Shown one piece after another: positions 16,292-23,810 of a DNA stretch of 64,000 nucleotides; within the stretch, counting starts at the first letter, position 1; each line of letters begins with the position of its first letter. The DNA comes from an uncultured Clostridia bacterium (GTDB taxonomy: Bacteria; Bacillota; Clostridia; Christensenellales; UBA1242). The DNA lies in contig CALKLQ010000004.1 of the NCBI GenBank assembly GCA_937992055.1, positions 13,738-77,737 on the forward strand, read 5' to 3'. The notes beneath the pieces are model-generated. The model did not search any database and had not been told where the DNA came from. It saw only the letters and a program-made list of their open reading frames with translations. The translations under genes and the position numbers were made by a program.

Positions 16292-16714
16292 TTATTTACA
16301 TAATGTATCTTCTTCATTAGAAGATTGAATTCTTGATTTTTCGGTTTCTTTCAATATTGCAAGATAAGCATCAGCAGTATCATATAATCTATATCCAGTT
16401 AATTTATGATACATTATAGGGGCGTGCTTTCTTATTTTTTTATCTTTTTCATATAAACTTTTAATGTGTTCTAAACTTTCAAGACTTGTTGGAAAAATGT
16501 GATAATATCGTCCATTTTGTTTCCCATTAATATAATTAGCGACTTTGGAAGCTTCAACGCTATTTTTGAAATATATATTCATTCTAAATTTTCTAGGAAT
16601 ATAGAATAATGAGGAATCAGTCTTTGCTAAAATATCATTTATCCACTTACATTCTGATTCATCTGTCATAAAATATATTCCATATACTTTTGTTAAATTG
16701 CTTTTTTGTTCCAT
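16292..16714 (-). CDS. Unknown soluble protein beside the three-hairpin block
   Basis: A 140-residue protein with GAGAG as ribosome site just ahead of the ATG at 16714. The first half is beta-alpha (KVYGIYFMTDESECKWINDILAKTDSSLFYIPRKFRMNIYF) and the second half helical and basic (LEHIKSLYEKDKKIRKHAP). No signal peptide, no membrane helix, no metal motif, and no family that I recognise. Its stop lies 14 bases from hairpin 3 of the neighbouring block, which would sit at the 3' end of its mRNA. It belongs to the accessory zone between tRNA-Ser and radC. I cannot assign a function. Confidence 0.6.
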   Translation of the reverse strand: MEQKSNLTKVYGIYFMTDESECKWINDILAKTDSSLFYIPRKFRMNIYFKNSVEASKVANYINGKQNGRYYHIFPTSLESLEHIKSLYEKDKKIRKHAPIMYHKLTGYRLYDTADAYLAILKETEKSRIQSSNEEDTLCK

Positions 16715-17027
16715 ATACTCTCTTTAAATGTATTAACAATATATCAAATTTTAATTATAATTACAACCCCTAATTTAAAAATTAAATAAAAAAAGGCAAA
16801 TCAGAATAAGATCTACCTTTAATATCATTACACTAGTTTTAAAAGTTAGCAACCTAGCATGGTTTTTTTTTCTAGATTAATATTAAAGAAATTGTGCCCT
16901 ATAACAGCAATACAGAACATGATACACCTTATATTTAAATAATAAAAAGCATTATGAATACTATCATACATAATATTAGCACGTTTTATGTATTATTGTA
17001 CTCATTTTGACAAAATTTTAAAATTTT

Positions 17028-17046
17028 TATGTGTATCACTTACATA
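17028..17046. promoter_or_regulatory. Operator-like palindrome 1 (TATGT-N9-ACATA)
   Basis: TATGT (17028-17032), nine bases, ACATA (17042-17046), then G. Same half-sites and the same spacing as the palindrome at 17194-17212; likely a binding site for one of the downstream Xre proteins. Confidence 0.45.
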
Positions 17047-17193
17047 GTTTGCACAAACTTTTGGATATACTTATAAAGTGAAAAAGTTGCAAATATAAAA
17101 TTAATGAAAATTCTCTTGTTGATGTATAAAAACACTTTAAAAAACTATATTTATGTGTGATAGTATGCAAAATAGAGTTTTATAAGAAAAGTT

Positions 17194-17237
17194 TATGTAT
17201 GTCAGTCACATAGCAAATAAATATTTTAGTTTATAAT
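17194..17237 (+). promoter_or_regulatory. Operator-like palindrome 2 overlapping the Xre promoter
   Basis: TATGT (17194-17198), nine bases, ACATA (17208-17212). A consensus -10 TATAAT lies at 17232-17237, so a -35 with normal spacing would fall on the palindrome's right half. Binding there would block transcription of the Xre genes, the usual autorepression arrangement. Confidence 0.45.
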
Positions 17238-17255
17238 TATACTAGAGGTTTTAGC

Positions 17256-17560
17256 ATGGAGTATAAGGAAATTTTGGCTCGATTAAGTTATGTGAGAATA
17301 GCGTTAACTTATCTGCAAGAGAACTGAGTTTAAGAATTGGAATGAGTGATCAATATATTTCTCAGGTTGAGAGTGGAAGAATTTCTTTAAGTATAAAAAA
17401 GTTATTAATGATTCTTAAAACTTGCAATTTCTCGATAAATAGATTTTTTAGCGAAGATTACAAAAGTGATGTCGATTCTGAATTGGACAAGACCATTAAA
17501 AATCTTTCGCCAGAAAAAAAGAAATTTTTGATGGGGCTATTAAGCGGGGATAGATTTTGA
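17256..17560 (+). pseudogene. Xre-family regulator, frameshifted first copy of a tandem pair
   Basis: ATG 17256 with AGAGG upstream opens MEYKEILARLSYVR, matching MNIKEVLLRLEYVR of the next gene. After it the frame breaks. Aligning the two genes, 14 bases stand here (17298 onward) where the neighbour has 15, a one-base deletion, and the original frame resumes as NLSARELSLRIGMSDQYISQVESG to the stop at 17558-17560. The rest aligns with the neighbour along the helix-turn-helix and the SINRFF/SVQRFF tail. An internal ATG at 17342 could still express a 72-residue piece lacking helix 1, but it would not bind DNA normally. Either a decayed paralogue or a sequencing error. Confidence 0.7.
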
Positions 17561-17574
17561 TTTTTGGAGTTATT

Positions 17575-18003
17575 ATGAATATTAAGGAAGTTTTATTGAG
17601 ATTAGAATATGTTAGAAACCAAGCAAACTTGTCAGCAAGAGAATTAAGTTTGCGTCTAGGCATGAGCGAACAATATTTTGCTCAAGTTATAAGAGGAAGA
17701 ATAATGCTAAATGTTGAAAAACTATTACAAATTTTAGATATTTGTAATTTTTCAGTGCAAAGATTTTTTAGTAAAGATATTGATAGTTATGTTATTGATA
17801 ATGAGGTCGAAGAGTTGGTGAACTCTCTTTCTAAAGATAAAAAGAAAAATCTTATAGAGTTATTGGCAATAAAAAATAAAGTCAGATTTAAGATGTCTGA
17901 CTTTTTTTTTGTTTTATTTAAAATATTCAACCTCGCTGAAGGAAAAGCATCCGTCTATTCCTACCGTGATATGGTCTACAAGTTCAATCCCAAAAGAGTT
18001 TAA
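17575..18003 (+). CDS. Xre-family regulator, second copy, with lost stop
   Basis: Start chosen at ATG 17575 (TTTGGAG at 17563-17569) rather than an upstream in-frame codon, giving 142 residues. Residues 1-65 form a Cro/CI helix-turn-helix (NLSARELSLRLGMSEQYFAQVIRGR) with the NFSVQRFFSKD dimerisation-like tail, closely related to the preceding frameshifted gene. After ELLAIKNK the frame continues across a perfect intrinsic terminator and then 90 bases into the 3' end of radC on the other strand, adding about 35 residues with no domain character. The ancestral stop was probably near 17875. It likely represses from the TATGT-N9-ACATA sites upstream. Confidence 0.75.
   Translation: MNIKEVLLRLEYVRNQANLSARELSLRLGMSEQYFAQVIRGRIMLNVEKLLQILDICNFSVQRFFSKDIDSYVIDNEVEELVNSLSKDKKKNLIELLAIKNKVRFKMSDFFFVLFKIFNLAEGKASVYSYRDMVYKFNPKRV
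17878..17910. terminator. Bidirectional terminator between the Xre gene and radC
   Basis: AAAGTCAGA (17878-17886), 9-base loop, TCTGACTTT (17896-17904), with a T-run on the plus strand (17902-17909) and an A-run on the other side (T-run on minus). It lies inside the current Xre reading frame. Confidence 0.8.
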
Positions 18004-18591
18004 CCACTTAAATATGTTCGTGGTGCATATATCATCATTTCTTGATGGCTCGCAAGATGCTTTTGGATGGTTATGGCAAATTACAACCCTTGTCACGTTA
18101 TTAAGTACACAAAAATCTGAAATATCCTTCTTTTCAATTTCTACCTGGTTAGACTTGCCAACTGCGATCTTTTTTATGCACTTGATATCATTATCTTTGC
18201 TTAATCCAACCGCATAGAATTCTTCATGACTTTTACCCGTCATAAAACTTTTGAAAAAATCGACAATTTCTTGAGTTGTTTTTAATGATTTTGTTTTATA
18301 TGCCTTGTTGGTTCTAACATAGTCCGCTATGTGCCTAATAAACGAAATTTCTTTAGCTGATGCCATGGATAAATTTCCTTCACGCATAAGGTCGAGGTAA
18401 TGTGCATCCAAGATTTCTTGATAGGAACCAAATTTTTCCAAAAGATTTGATGCTATCATTTCTAAATCAGCCTTTTTATGAATGACATAGGATAGCATAA
18501 AAATGGTTGCCTCTTTTTCCGTCAGTGAATAGACACCTTTTTGATATATTTTATCTTGAATGTTCTTCAATAAATATTTTTCGTCAATCAT
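17914..18591 (-). CDS. radC: RadC-family JAB1/MPN metalloprotein
   Basis: A 225-residue protein: N-terminal helix-hairpin-helix region (about 1-95), then an MPN domain with the JAMM-type zinc motif H173-N-H175-x7-S183-x2-D186 (HNHPKASCEPSRND) and an upstream Glu (SHEEFYAVGL, near 123). This is the RadC architecture. Despite the name, RadC's role in DNA repair is doubtful and the biochemical activity is not established; many copies ride on mobile elements. Here it adjoins the accessory zone and converges on an Xre gene with a 90-base overlap across a shared terminator. Zinc ligands are all present, so it is probably active. Confidence 0.9.
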   Translation of the reverse strand: MIDEKYLLKNIQDKIYQKGVYSLTEKEATIFMLSYVIHKKADLEMIASNLLEKFGSYQEILDAHYLDLMREGNLSMASAKEISFIRHIADYVRTNKAYKTKSLKTTQEIVDFFKSFMTGKSHEEFYAVGLSKDNDIKCIKKIAVGKSNQVEIEKKDISDFCVLNNVTRVVICHNHPKASCEPSRNDDICTTNIFKWLNSFGIELVDHITVGIDGCFSFSEVEYFK

Positions 18592-18830
18592 GCTATAAAA
18601 ATATCAAAAAAAACAAAAAACATCAAATATTTTGCTAAAAAAAAAATGTTTAATTTCTTAAAAAGATTATTAAAAGAATTTTTAGTTTTAATTGAATTTG
18701 TATATATTTAACGTTTAAAAAATTAAATGATGATTAAATATTTAATTTTAGTTTTAATTATTAATTGTGTGGTTGTAATATTATAAAATTTGGTTATAAA
18801 ACTTTAATTTTTACTTAATTTAAATTTTTA

Positions 18831-18998
18831 TCATTCTTTGTCAGTAAGGCGCTGGACAACTATTGTTCCTAGTGAGGATACTACCTGTGATAGAACAATT
18901 TTAATTTGATTGATTTCCTTGATTGATTTATTTTTGGCTATCTCGGTTGCAAATGCTGTTGCCAAAAGCGTGACCTGTTCTGCTGAGAGTTCTTCCAT
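18831..18998 (-). CDS. Small helical protein, 55 residues
   Basis: ATG at 18996-18998 on the minus strand, TGA at 18831-18833. The protein reads MEELSAEQVTLLATAFATE, then a helical stretch ending VVSSLGTIVVQRLTDKE: two amphipathic helices, the first opening with an acidic SAEQxxLLA cap. The pattern recalls small clostridial proteins of unknown function that start MEELSAEE. There is no strong ribosome site, yet codon content and the absence of rare residues make it look genuine. It lies in an otherwise empty 580-base stretch between radC and the alcohol dehydrogenase. Function unknown. Confidence 0.55.
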   Translation of the reverse strand: MEELSAEQVTLLATAFATEIAKNKSIKEINQIKIVLSQVVSSLGTIVVQRLTDKE

Positions 18999-19169
18999 AT
19001 TAAAAATATATGTTGCAAGATAATTTTTTTGTTTTTAATTGCCAAAAAAAGTGATATAATTATCTTTGATAAATAATTTCGCTATTTTATTCGCTTGCTA
19101 TAAATAATAAATATTTACATAGTATTGGCATGGTTAATTCAAGTTCGTACATTAAGTTTAGGAGGAAAA

Positions 19170-20363
19170 ATGAATCCAAAAGTTTCTACCTGGTTTTTAA
19201 AGGGAGTTTCACATTTTTTAAATTTGAAGCCGGCTCCCATGATTGAGGGAAGTGGTTGTGTTAAGAGGATAGCAAACTATTGCATTATTAATAAATATAA
19301 AAAGGCATTAGTGGTCACCTCAAAAACCTTGCTGGAGCTTGGCTCATTACAAGCATTTTTTGAGTCGCTTAAAAGAAATGGAATAGAAAGCATTGTTTAT
19401 GACAATATAGCTGGTGAGCCAAATTTTGTGCTAGCAAAAAGCATTATAGATTTTTCCAAAGACTTTGAGCCAGATGTTGTGATTGCAATTGGTGGAGGTT
19501 CTGTATTAGACGTTTCCAAGCTTGTTTCCGCTGGACTTGCAGATTTGAACAAACCGCTAGAAAAGTTTTCTGGTTTGCTTAAGGTGAGAAAAAGGCTTCC
19601 TTTGATAGCGGTCCCTACTACCGCTGGAACTGGCTCTGAAACCACCTTTATTTCTGTTATTACGGACGCACAAGGAATAAAGCGAACAATTGTTTCTCCA
19701 AAAATCATTCCAAACCTTGCCGTTTTAGATGGGGAATTGACAGTATCATTGCCAAAGGAATTGACGGCATCTACCGGAATAGATGCACTTTCCCATGCAG
19801 TGGAGTCCTATCTTTCAACATGCACAAAAAAAGCTCATGACTTTTATGCTCCAACCGCCATAAACATGATTTTTAATAATTTAAAAAATAGTTATGACAA
19901 TCCTGAAGATTTAAACTTTAGAAATAAAATGCTAAAGGCCAGCTATCTTGCCGGAGTTTCCATGAATAACGAAATGGTAGGATATGCCCATGCCTTTGCA
20001 CATCAGTTGGGTGCGCTATATCACATTCCACATGGCAATGCTATTGCAATGACCTTGGTAAAAGTTTTGCAGTTTCAGCAAGAAAGCGCCACAAAAAAAT
20101 TGGCTGAGCTTGCCATTTACTGTGGATTTTCTAAAGAGGGTGAGAGTGAACAAAGAAGTGCCAATATATTTATTGAAAAAGTGGATGAGCTTATCACATC
20201 TTTAAATTTAAAACAAAATTGTAAGCAGCTAAAAAGCGAGGATTATGAATTTATTATACAAAACGCCTTTTATGAAACAGCAAGAAGATATCCAGTGAGC
20301 AGATTTATGACCCATGACGAAGCGGTTGCCTTTTTAGATTCGATCAAGGGGGAAGAGGCTTGA
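19170..20363 (+). CDS. Iron-containing alcohol dehydrogenase
   Basis: Start set at ATG 19170, behind the ribosome site TAGGAGG (19159-19165); this gives 397 residues. The protein has the group III (Fe) alcohol dehydrogenase pattern: nucleotide-binding GGGSVLDVSK (108-117), PTTAGTGSE (149-157), and metal ligands Asp205 and His209 (GIDALSHAVE), His274 (GYAHAFAH) and His288 (IPHGNA). Such enzymes reduce aldehydes or ketones with NAD(P)H, typically in fermentative redox balance; the actual substrate is open. A TGA-TATAAT extended -10 lies at 19052-19060. The stop overlaps the TTG start of dtd, so the two are coupled, probably without functional connection. Confidence 0.92.
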   Translation: MNPKVSTWFLKGVSHFLNLKPAPMIEGSGCVKRIANYCIINKYKKALVVTSKTLLELGSLQAFFESLKRNGIESIVYDNIAGEPNFVLAKSIIDFSKDFEPDVVIAIGGGSVLDVSKLVSAGLADLNKPLEKFSGLLKVRKRLPLIAVPTTAGTGSETTFISVITDAQGIKRTIVSPKIIPNLAVLDGELTVSLPKELTASTGIDALSHAVESYLSTCTKKAHDFYAPTAINMIFNNLKNSYDNPEDLNFRNKMLKASYLAGVSMNNEMVGYAHAFAHQLGALYHIPHGNAIAMTLVKVLQFQQESATKKLAELAIYCGFSKEGESEQRSANIFIEKVDELITSLNLKQNCKQLKSEDYEFIIQNAFYETARRYPVSRFMTHDEAVAFLDSIKGEEA

Positions 20364-20797
20364 GAGCGATATTACAAAGGGTAAACTTTGCCAGTTTAAA
20401 GGTAAATGAAAGGCTTGTTAGTAAAATAGAAAATGGACTTTTAATATATTTAGGTATAAGTGTAAATGATGACCAAACCAAAATTGCTCAGCTTGCAAAA
20501 AAGATTTTGAACTTAAGAATTTTTAAAGACCAAAATGACAAGATGAATTATTCAGTTTTGGATGTAAAAGGTGAAATTATGTTGGTAAGCAATTTCACTC
20601 TATATGCTGATGCCACAAGAGGTAATCGACCTAATTTTGCTGGCGCAATGGATAGCCTAAATGCCCTTGTTTTGTATAACAATCTGGTTGATGAACTTAG
20701 AAAGTTCAACATTAATGTTGTAACAGGTGAGTTTGGAAAGCACATGCATATAGATGTGCAAAACGATGGCCCTGTCAATATTATATTGGAAATATAA
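20360..20797 (+). CDS. dtd: D-aminoacyl-tRNA deacylase
   Basis: Removes D-amino acids mischarged onto tRNA, recycling the tRNA. The 145-residue protein shows the family motifs VSNFTLYAD (catalytic SQFTL-type loop, Asn in place of Gln), GEFGKHM, and the C-terminal NDGPVN (the NxGP cis-proline motif). Translation starts at TTG 20360, overlapping the alcohol dehydrogenase stop (TTGA), with GGGGGAAG at 20348-20355 as ribosome site; MRAILQRV is the canonical start of Dtd, which settles the unusual initiator. Length is exactly that of the family. It lacks a promoter of its own. Confidence 0.94.
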   Translation: MRAILQRVNFASLKVNERLVSKIENGLLIYLGISVNDDQTKIAQLAKKILNLRIFKDQNDKMNYSVLDVKGEIMLVSNFTLYADATRGNRPNFAGAMDSLNALVLYNNLVDELRKFNINVVTGEFGKHMHIDVQNDGPVNIILEI

Positions 20798-21211
20798 TAG
20801 GATATTTTAAAAGCAATCTAAAATTTGGGACCGTTTAAAAATAAATGTATGTTTAATTTTGTACACTGATGTGCTTAATATTATTTGATGATTTATTTAA
20901 TTTAACTTTAGAAAGTTCAAAATTTTTTAGATAACGGTTTGTTGTGAATTTAAATAGGATAATTCAAAAAAATAAGTGGTAAAATAAACACTTATTTTTT
21001 TAAACTTTTTTTCAATTGTTTTATTTTAATATTTTTGTCAATCAAAATAAAAGGCTTGAAATAGTGAAAAATAAGAAAAATTGTTGAATTTATTTGTTAC
21101 ATTAAAATTAACTATTCTATGTCGTAAAAGTCCTATAGAGCTTTATATTTATGAGTTTTAACCAAATTTAGTTCTTAAACCTACCTTGAGTTTTTTTCAT
21201 ATATAAAAGAT
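20798..21211. other. Intergenic gap with the adh-dtd terminator
   Basis: 414 bases, AT-rich, no ORF. The one clear element is a perfect hairpin, AAAAAAATAAGTG with CACTTATTTTTTT (about 20965-21001), ending in a T-run: a terminator for the alcohol dehydrogenase-dtd transcript. No convincing promoter for murB is visible; TATAAA at 21202-21207 is too close to its ATG. Confidence 0.6.
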
Positions 21212-22096
21212 ATGAGGGATTATTTAAAAAATATAGAAAAAAATTGTGTGTATTTTAATAGTAACGAAGACATGGCTAGGCATTGTACTTTTAAGTGTGG
21301 CGGACGGGCAAAGTTTTTTTGTGTGCCAAAAAATTTAAGAAGTTTTATAAAAGTATTAAGATATTGCAATCTTGAAGGTTTAAAGGTTTTTGTTTTAGGA
21401 AATGGCAGTAACACACTTTTTAAAGACTTTAACGGAATTGTTATTTCAACACAAAATTTAGATAAAATTAAAATCAAAAACAAGGTTTTGGCACAGTGTG
21501 GGGTAGAGTTTTCCAAATTGTCGCAACTTTGTTTAAAGAACTCTCTTACAGGTTTTGAGTTTGCTACCGGCATCCCAGCCTCTGTTGGAGGTGGGGTTTA
21601 TAATAATGCGGGAGCTTTTGGTGGTGAAATAAGTCAAATTATAGATAAGGTTAGGCTTTTTGATGGTAAAAAATGTTTTTGGTTAAACAGAGAGGAAATG
21701 GACTTTGGATATAGAAAGAGTATTGTTCAAAAGGATGGACTTTATGTTCTAGAAGTGGTTTTTTGTTTAGAAAAGGGAGATAATAAAAAAATTCAGGCAA
21801 CAATGTTAGATATTTTACAAAAACGTAAGGCTAAACAACCACTAAACTTTCCAAGTGCGGGAAGTGTTTTTAAACGCCAAGGTGAAATTATTCCGGCAAA
21901 AGTGATTGACAAGTTGGGTTTAAAAGGTTTTAATATAAATGATGCGCAGATAAGCGAAAAACACGCAGGCTTTATTATCAATAAAAAAAATGCTAGTGTT
22001 TATGATATTGAAAAATTAATAGAGCTTACAAAACAAAAGGTTTTTGAAAAAGAGGGCATAATATTAGAGCAGGAAATAGAAATTGTTGGAGATTAG
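21212..22096 (+). CDS. murB: UDP-N-acetylenolpyruvoylglucosamine reductase
   Basis: FAD enzyme that reduces UDP-GlcNAc-enolpyruvate with NADPH to UDP-MurNAc, the second step of peptidoglycan precursor synthesis. The 294-residue protein shows the FAD-binding GNGSNTLF, the TGIPASVGGGVYNNAGAFGGE block, FGYRKS, and FPSAGSVFKRQ carrying the catalytic serine, plus a C-terminal EQEIEIVG glutamate. It has the shorter form lacking the Tyr-loop insertion of E. coli MurB. The start ATG 21212 has no good ribosome site. It heads a tight run murB-PHP-whiA-dnaE-pfkA with gaps of 3, -4, 8 and -4 bases. Confidence 0.95.
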   Translation: MRDYLKNIEKNCVYFNSNEDMARHCTFKCGGRAKFFCVPKNLRSFIKVLRYCNLEGLKVFVLGNGSNTLFKDFNGIVISTQNLDKIKIKNKVLAQCGVEFSKLSQLCLKNSLTGFEFATGIPASVGGGVYNNAGAFGGEISQIIDKVRLFDGKKCFWLNREEMDFGYRKSIVQKDGLYVLEVVFCLEKGDNKKIQATMLDILQKRKAKQPLNFPSAGSVFKRQGEIIPAKVIDKLGLKGFNINDAQISEKHAGFIINKKNASVYDIEKLIELTKQKVFEKEGIILEQEIEIVGD

Positions 22097-22099
22097 AAT

Positions 22100-22846
22100 A
22101 TGATTTTATTTGGTGATTATCACACTCACACACCCTATAGCCATGGAAAGGGGACTATTTTAGAAAACGCAATTGTTGCCAAACAAAAGGGTCTTAAAGA
22201 GATTGCAATTACCGATCATGGATTTGGGCATCTTGCTTGTGGCATGAAGTTTAAAGACCTTGAAAAAATGAGGGATGAAATTGAAATTGCCAAGCAAAAG
22301 ACGGGCATTAACATTTTGCTTGGAGTTGAGGCAAATCTGATTTCTTTGGATGGGAGTATTGATTTGAGCAAAGAACAAATCAAACTTTTTGACATAATTT
22401 TGATGGGACATCATTATAGCGCAAAGCCCAAAACCTTGCCTGATTTTTTTTCCTTGATGCTTGGGAATATAACCCCTTTTGTTAAGGATAGTAAAACGCA
22501 AATACAAAAAAACACGGAAGCAATTATGCGTGCAATTGACAAAAATCCTATTGATATTCTCACACATATGGGTTATGGAATGAGGGTTGACTTTTTAAAG
22601 ATTGCAAGGCAGGCAAAACAGGCTGGAATCTATATTGAGCTTAATGGAAAAAGAATTAACTTTTCCCAAGAGGTGTTTTGCCAAATGGCGGAAGAAAAAG
22701 TTAACTTTGTTGTAGATTCAGATGCTCATAAAAGCGAAAATGTTGGCGAATGTAACAGGGCGATGAATATGATTTTGAAAAATAACATTGACCTTGAACT
22801 TGTTGGCAATGTGGACAAGCTGTTAAAATTGAAGAGGGAAAGATGA
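22100..22846 (+). CDS. PHP-domain phosphatase (YcdX-like)
   Basis: A 248-residue PHP-family metallohydrolase. Metal motifs: DYHTHTPYSHGKG (His8, His10, His15), ITDHGFGH, GVEAN, ILMGHHYS, LTHMGYG, and DSDAHKSENVG at the end, together the trinuclear-metal set of the YcdX/histidinol-phosphatase-like PHP branch. Substrates of such stand-alone PHP proteins are usually phosphomonoesters but vary. It sits between murB and whiA, overlapping whiA by 4 bases (ATGA). In many Firmicutes rapZ and yvcK lie between murB and whiA; here only this PHP gene does. Confidence 0.85.
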   Translation: MILFGDYHTHTPYSHGKGTILENAIVAKQKGLKEIAITDHGFGHLACGMKFKDLEKMRDEIEIAKQKTGINILLGVEANLISLDGSIDLSKEQIKLFDIILMGHHYSAKPKTLPDFFSLMLGNITPFVKDSKTQIQKNTEAIMRAIDKNPIDILTHMGYGMRVDFLKIARQAKQAGIYIELNGKRINFSQEVFCQMAEEKVNFVVDSDAHKSENVGECNRAMNMILKNNIDLELVGNVDKLLKLKRER

Positions 22847-23802
22847 GTTTTATAAAAGATGTTAAAGATGAAATTATTTCATTTAAAATTGAAAACGATT
22901 GTTGTGCACTTGCCTTCATTGCGGGTGTTTTATACTCAAGTGCAAACATAAAACAAAAAGAGGACAATTTTGAAATTTCTTTTGTTTGCGACAACATGGA
23001 GCTTTTTCATTTTATTGATGACCTGGTTGAAAAGCATTATGGTTCGAGTTTAATAATTAAAAGGGATGACTCACCCCTTCTTAATAAGCAGGAGAGCTAT
23101 CTTGTAAGTTTCCCTGGATTGATTGCCAAACAAGTTCTTTTAGATTGCTTTTTGATTTCGCCTATAGATTTTAAAATTAAGGGTCGTGACAATTTTGAGG
23201 AGTTTTTAAAAGAGGAGTGTTGTGAAAGCAACTTTGTTAAGGGTGTGTTTTTGATGATTGCCACCTCTTCCATTAAATTGAGTGAAAAGGCCTATGAAAA
23301 ATCTACTAGTGGCTATCATATGGAATTCACATCGCATGACTATAACTTTTTGAATAGTTTGTCTAAGGTGCTGGCAAACAAGGGAATTTTGGCGAAACTG
23401 GTTGAGAGAAAAAAACAATTTGTGTTATACTTGAAGGAAGCTCAACTAATTTGCGATTTACTCACCTTTGTTCAGGCATACAATAGTGTGCTGGCGCTAC
23501 AAAATGAAATTGTGGCGCGGGAGATGCGAAATGCGGTCAATAGACAGACAAACTGCCTAAGCGCCAACATTTCAAAAACGGTGAGCGCAAATATGAAGCA
23601 ACTTGAAGCAATTGATATTATAGACTCCACAATTGGAATAGAGGCGTTGCCTCAAGAACTTCAGGATGTGGTGCTATTAAGGCTCGCCAACACGGAAGAG
23701 AGTCTTAGCGAACTGGCTAGGCTTAATCCAAACCTTACAAAAAGTGGGCTTAATCATAGGTTTAGAAAGCTTATAAGCCTTGCAAACGAGCTTAAAGATT
23801 AG
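22843..23802 (+). CDS. whiA: Sporulation/cell-division regulator WhiA
   Basis: A 319-residue WhiA: N-terminal part beginning MSFIKDVKDEI, central LAGLIDADG-like halves (CALAFIAGVLYSSANI and CCESNFVKGVFLMIATSS), and C-terminal helix-turn-helix (residues about 225-315: RQTNCLSANISKTVSANMKQ, LPQELQDVVLLRLANTEESLSELA, SGLNHRFRKL). In Streptomyces WhiA is a transcription factor for sporulation septation; in Bacillus it affects division and metabolism. The homing-endonuclease-like domain is not a nuclease in this family. ATG 22843 overlaps the upstream stop; a GAGG site precedes it. Conserved placement in Firmicutes supports the call. Confidence 0.93.
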   Translation: MSFIKDVKDEIISFKIENDCCALAFIAGVLYSSANIKQKEDNFEISFVCDNMELFHFIDDLVEKHYGSSLIIKRDDSPLLNKQESYLVSFPGLIAKQVLLDCFLISPIDFKIKGRDNFEEFLKEECCESNFVKGVFLMIATSSIKLSEKAYEKSTSGYHMEFTSHDYNFLNSLSKVLANKGILAKLVERKKQFVLYLKEAQLICDLLTFVQAYNSVLALQNEIVAREMRNAVNRQTNCLSANISKTVSANMKQLEAIDIIDSTIGIEALPQELQDVVLLRLANTEESLSELARLNPNLTKSGLNHRFRKLISLANELKD

Positions 23803-23810
23803 GAGGAAAA

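Larger units (their letters stand above)
16715..17255. other. AT-rich intergenic region ahead of the Xre pair
   Basis: 541 bases without an ORF. The left two thirds show nothing I can name. The right third holds two matching palindromes and a -10 box (listed separately) plus a third half-like copy, TATGTGTGATAGTATGCAAA, at 17152-17171. Confidence 0.6.

Noticed and set aside
17909..18217. Plus-strand ORF of 102 codons antisense to radC
   Set aside because: Shadow of radC, which has all its catalytic motifs on the other strand.
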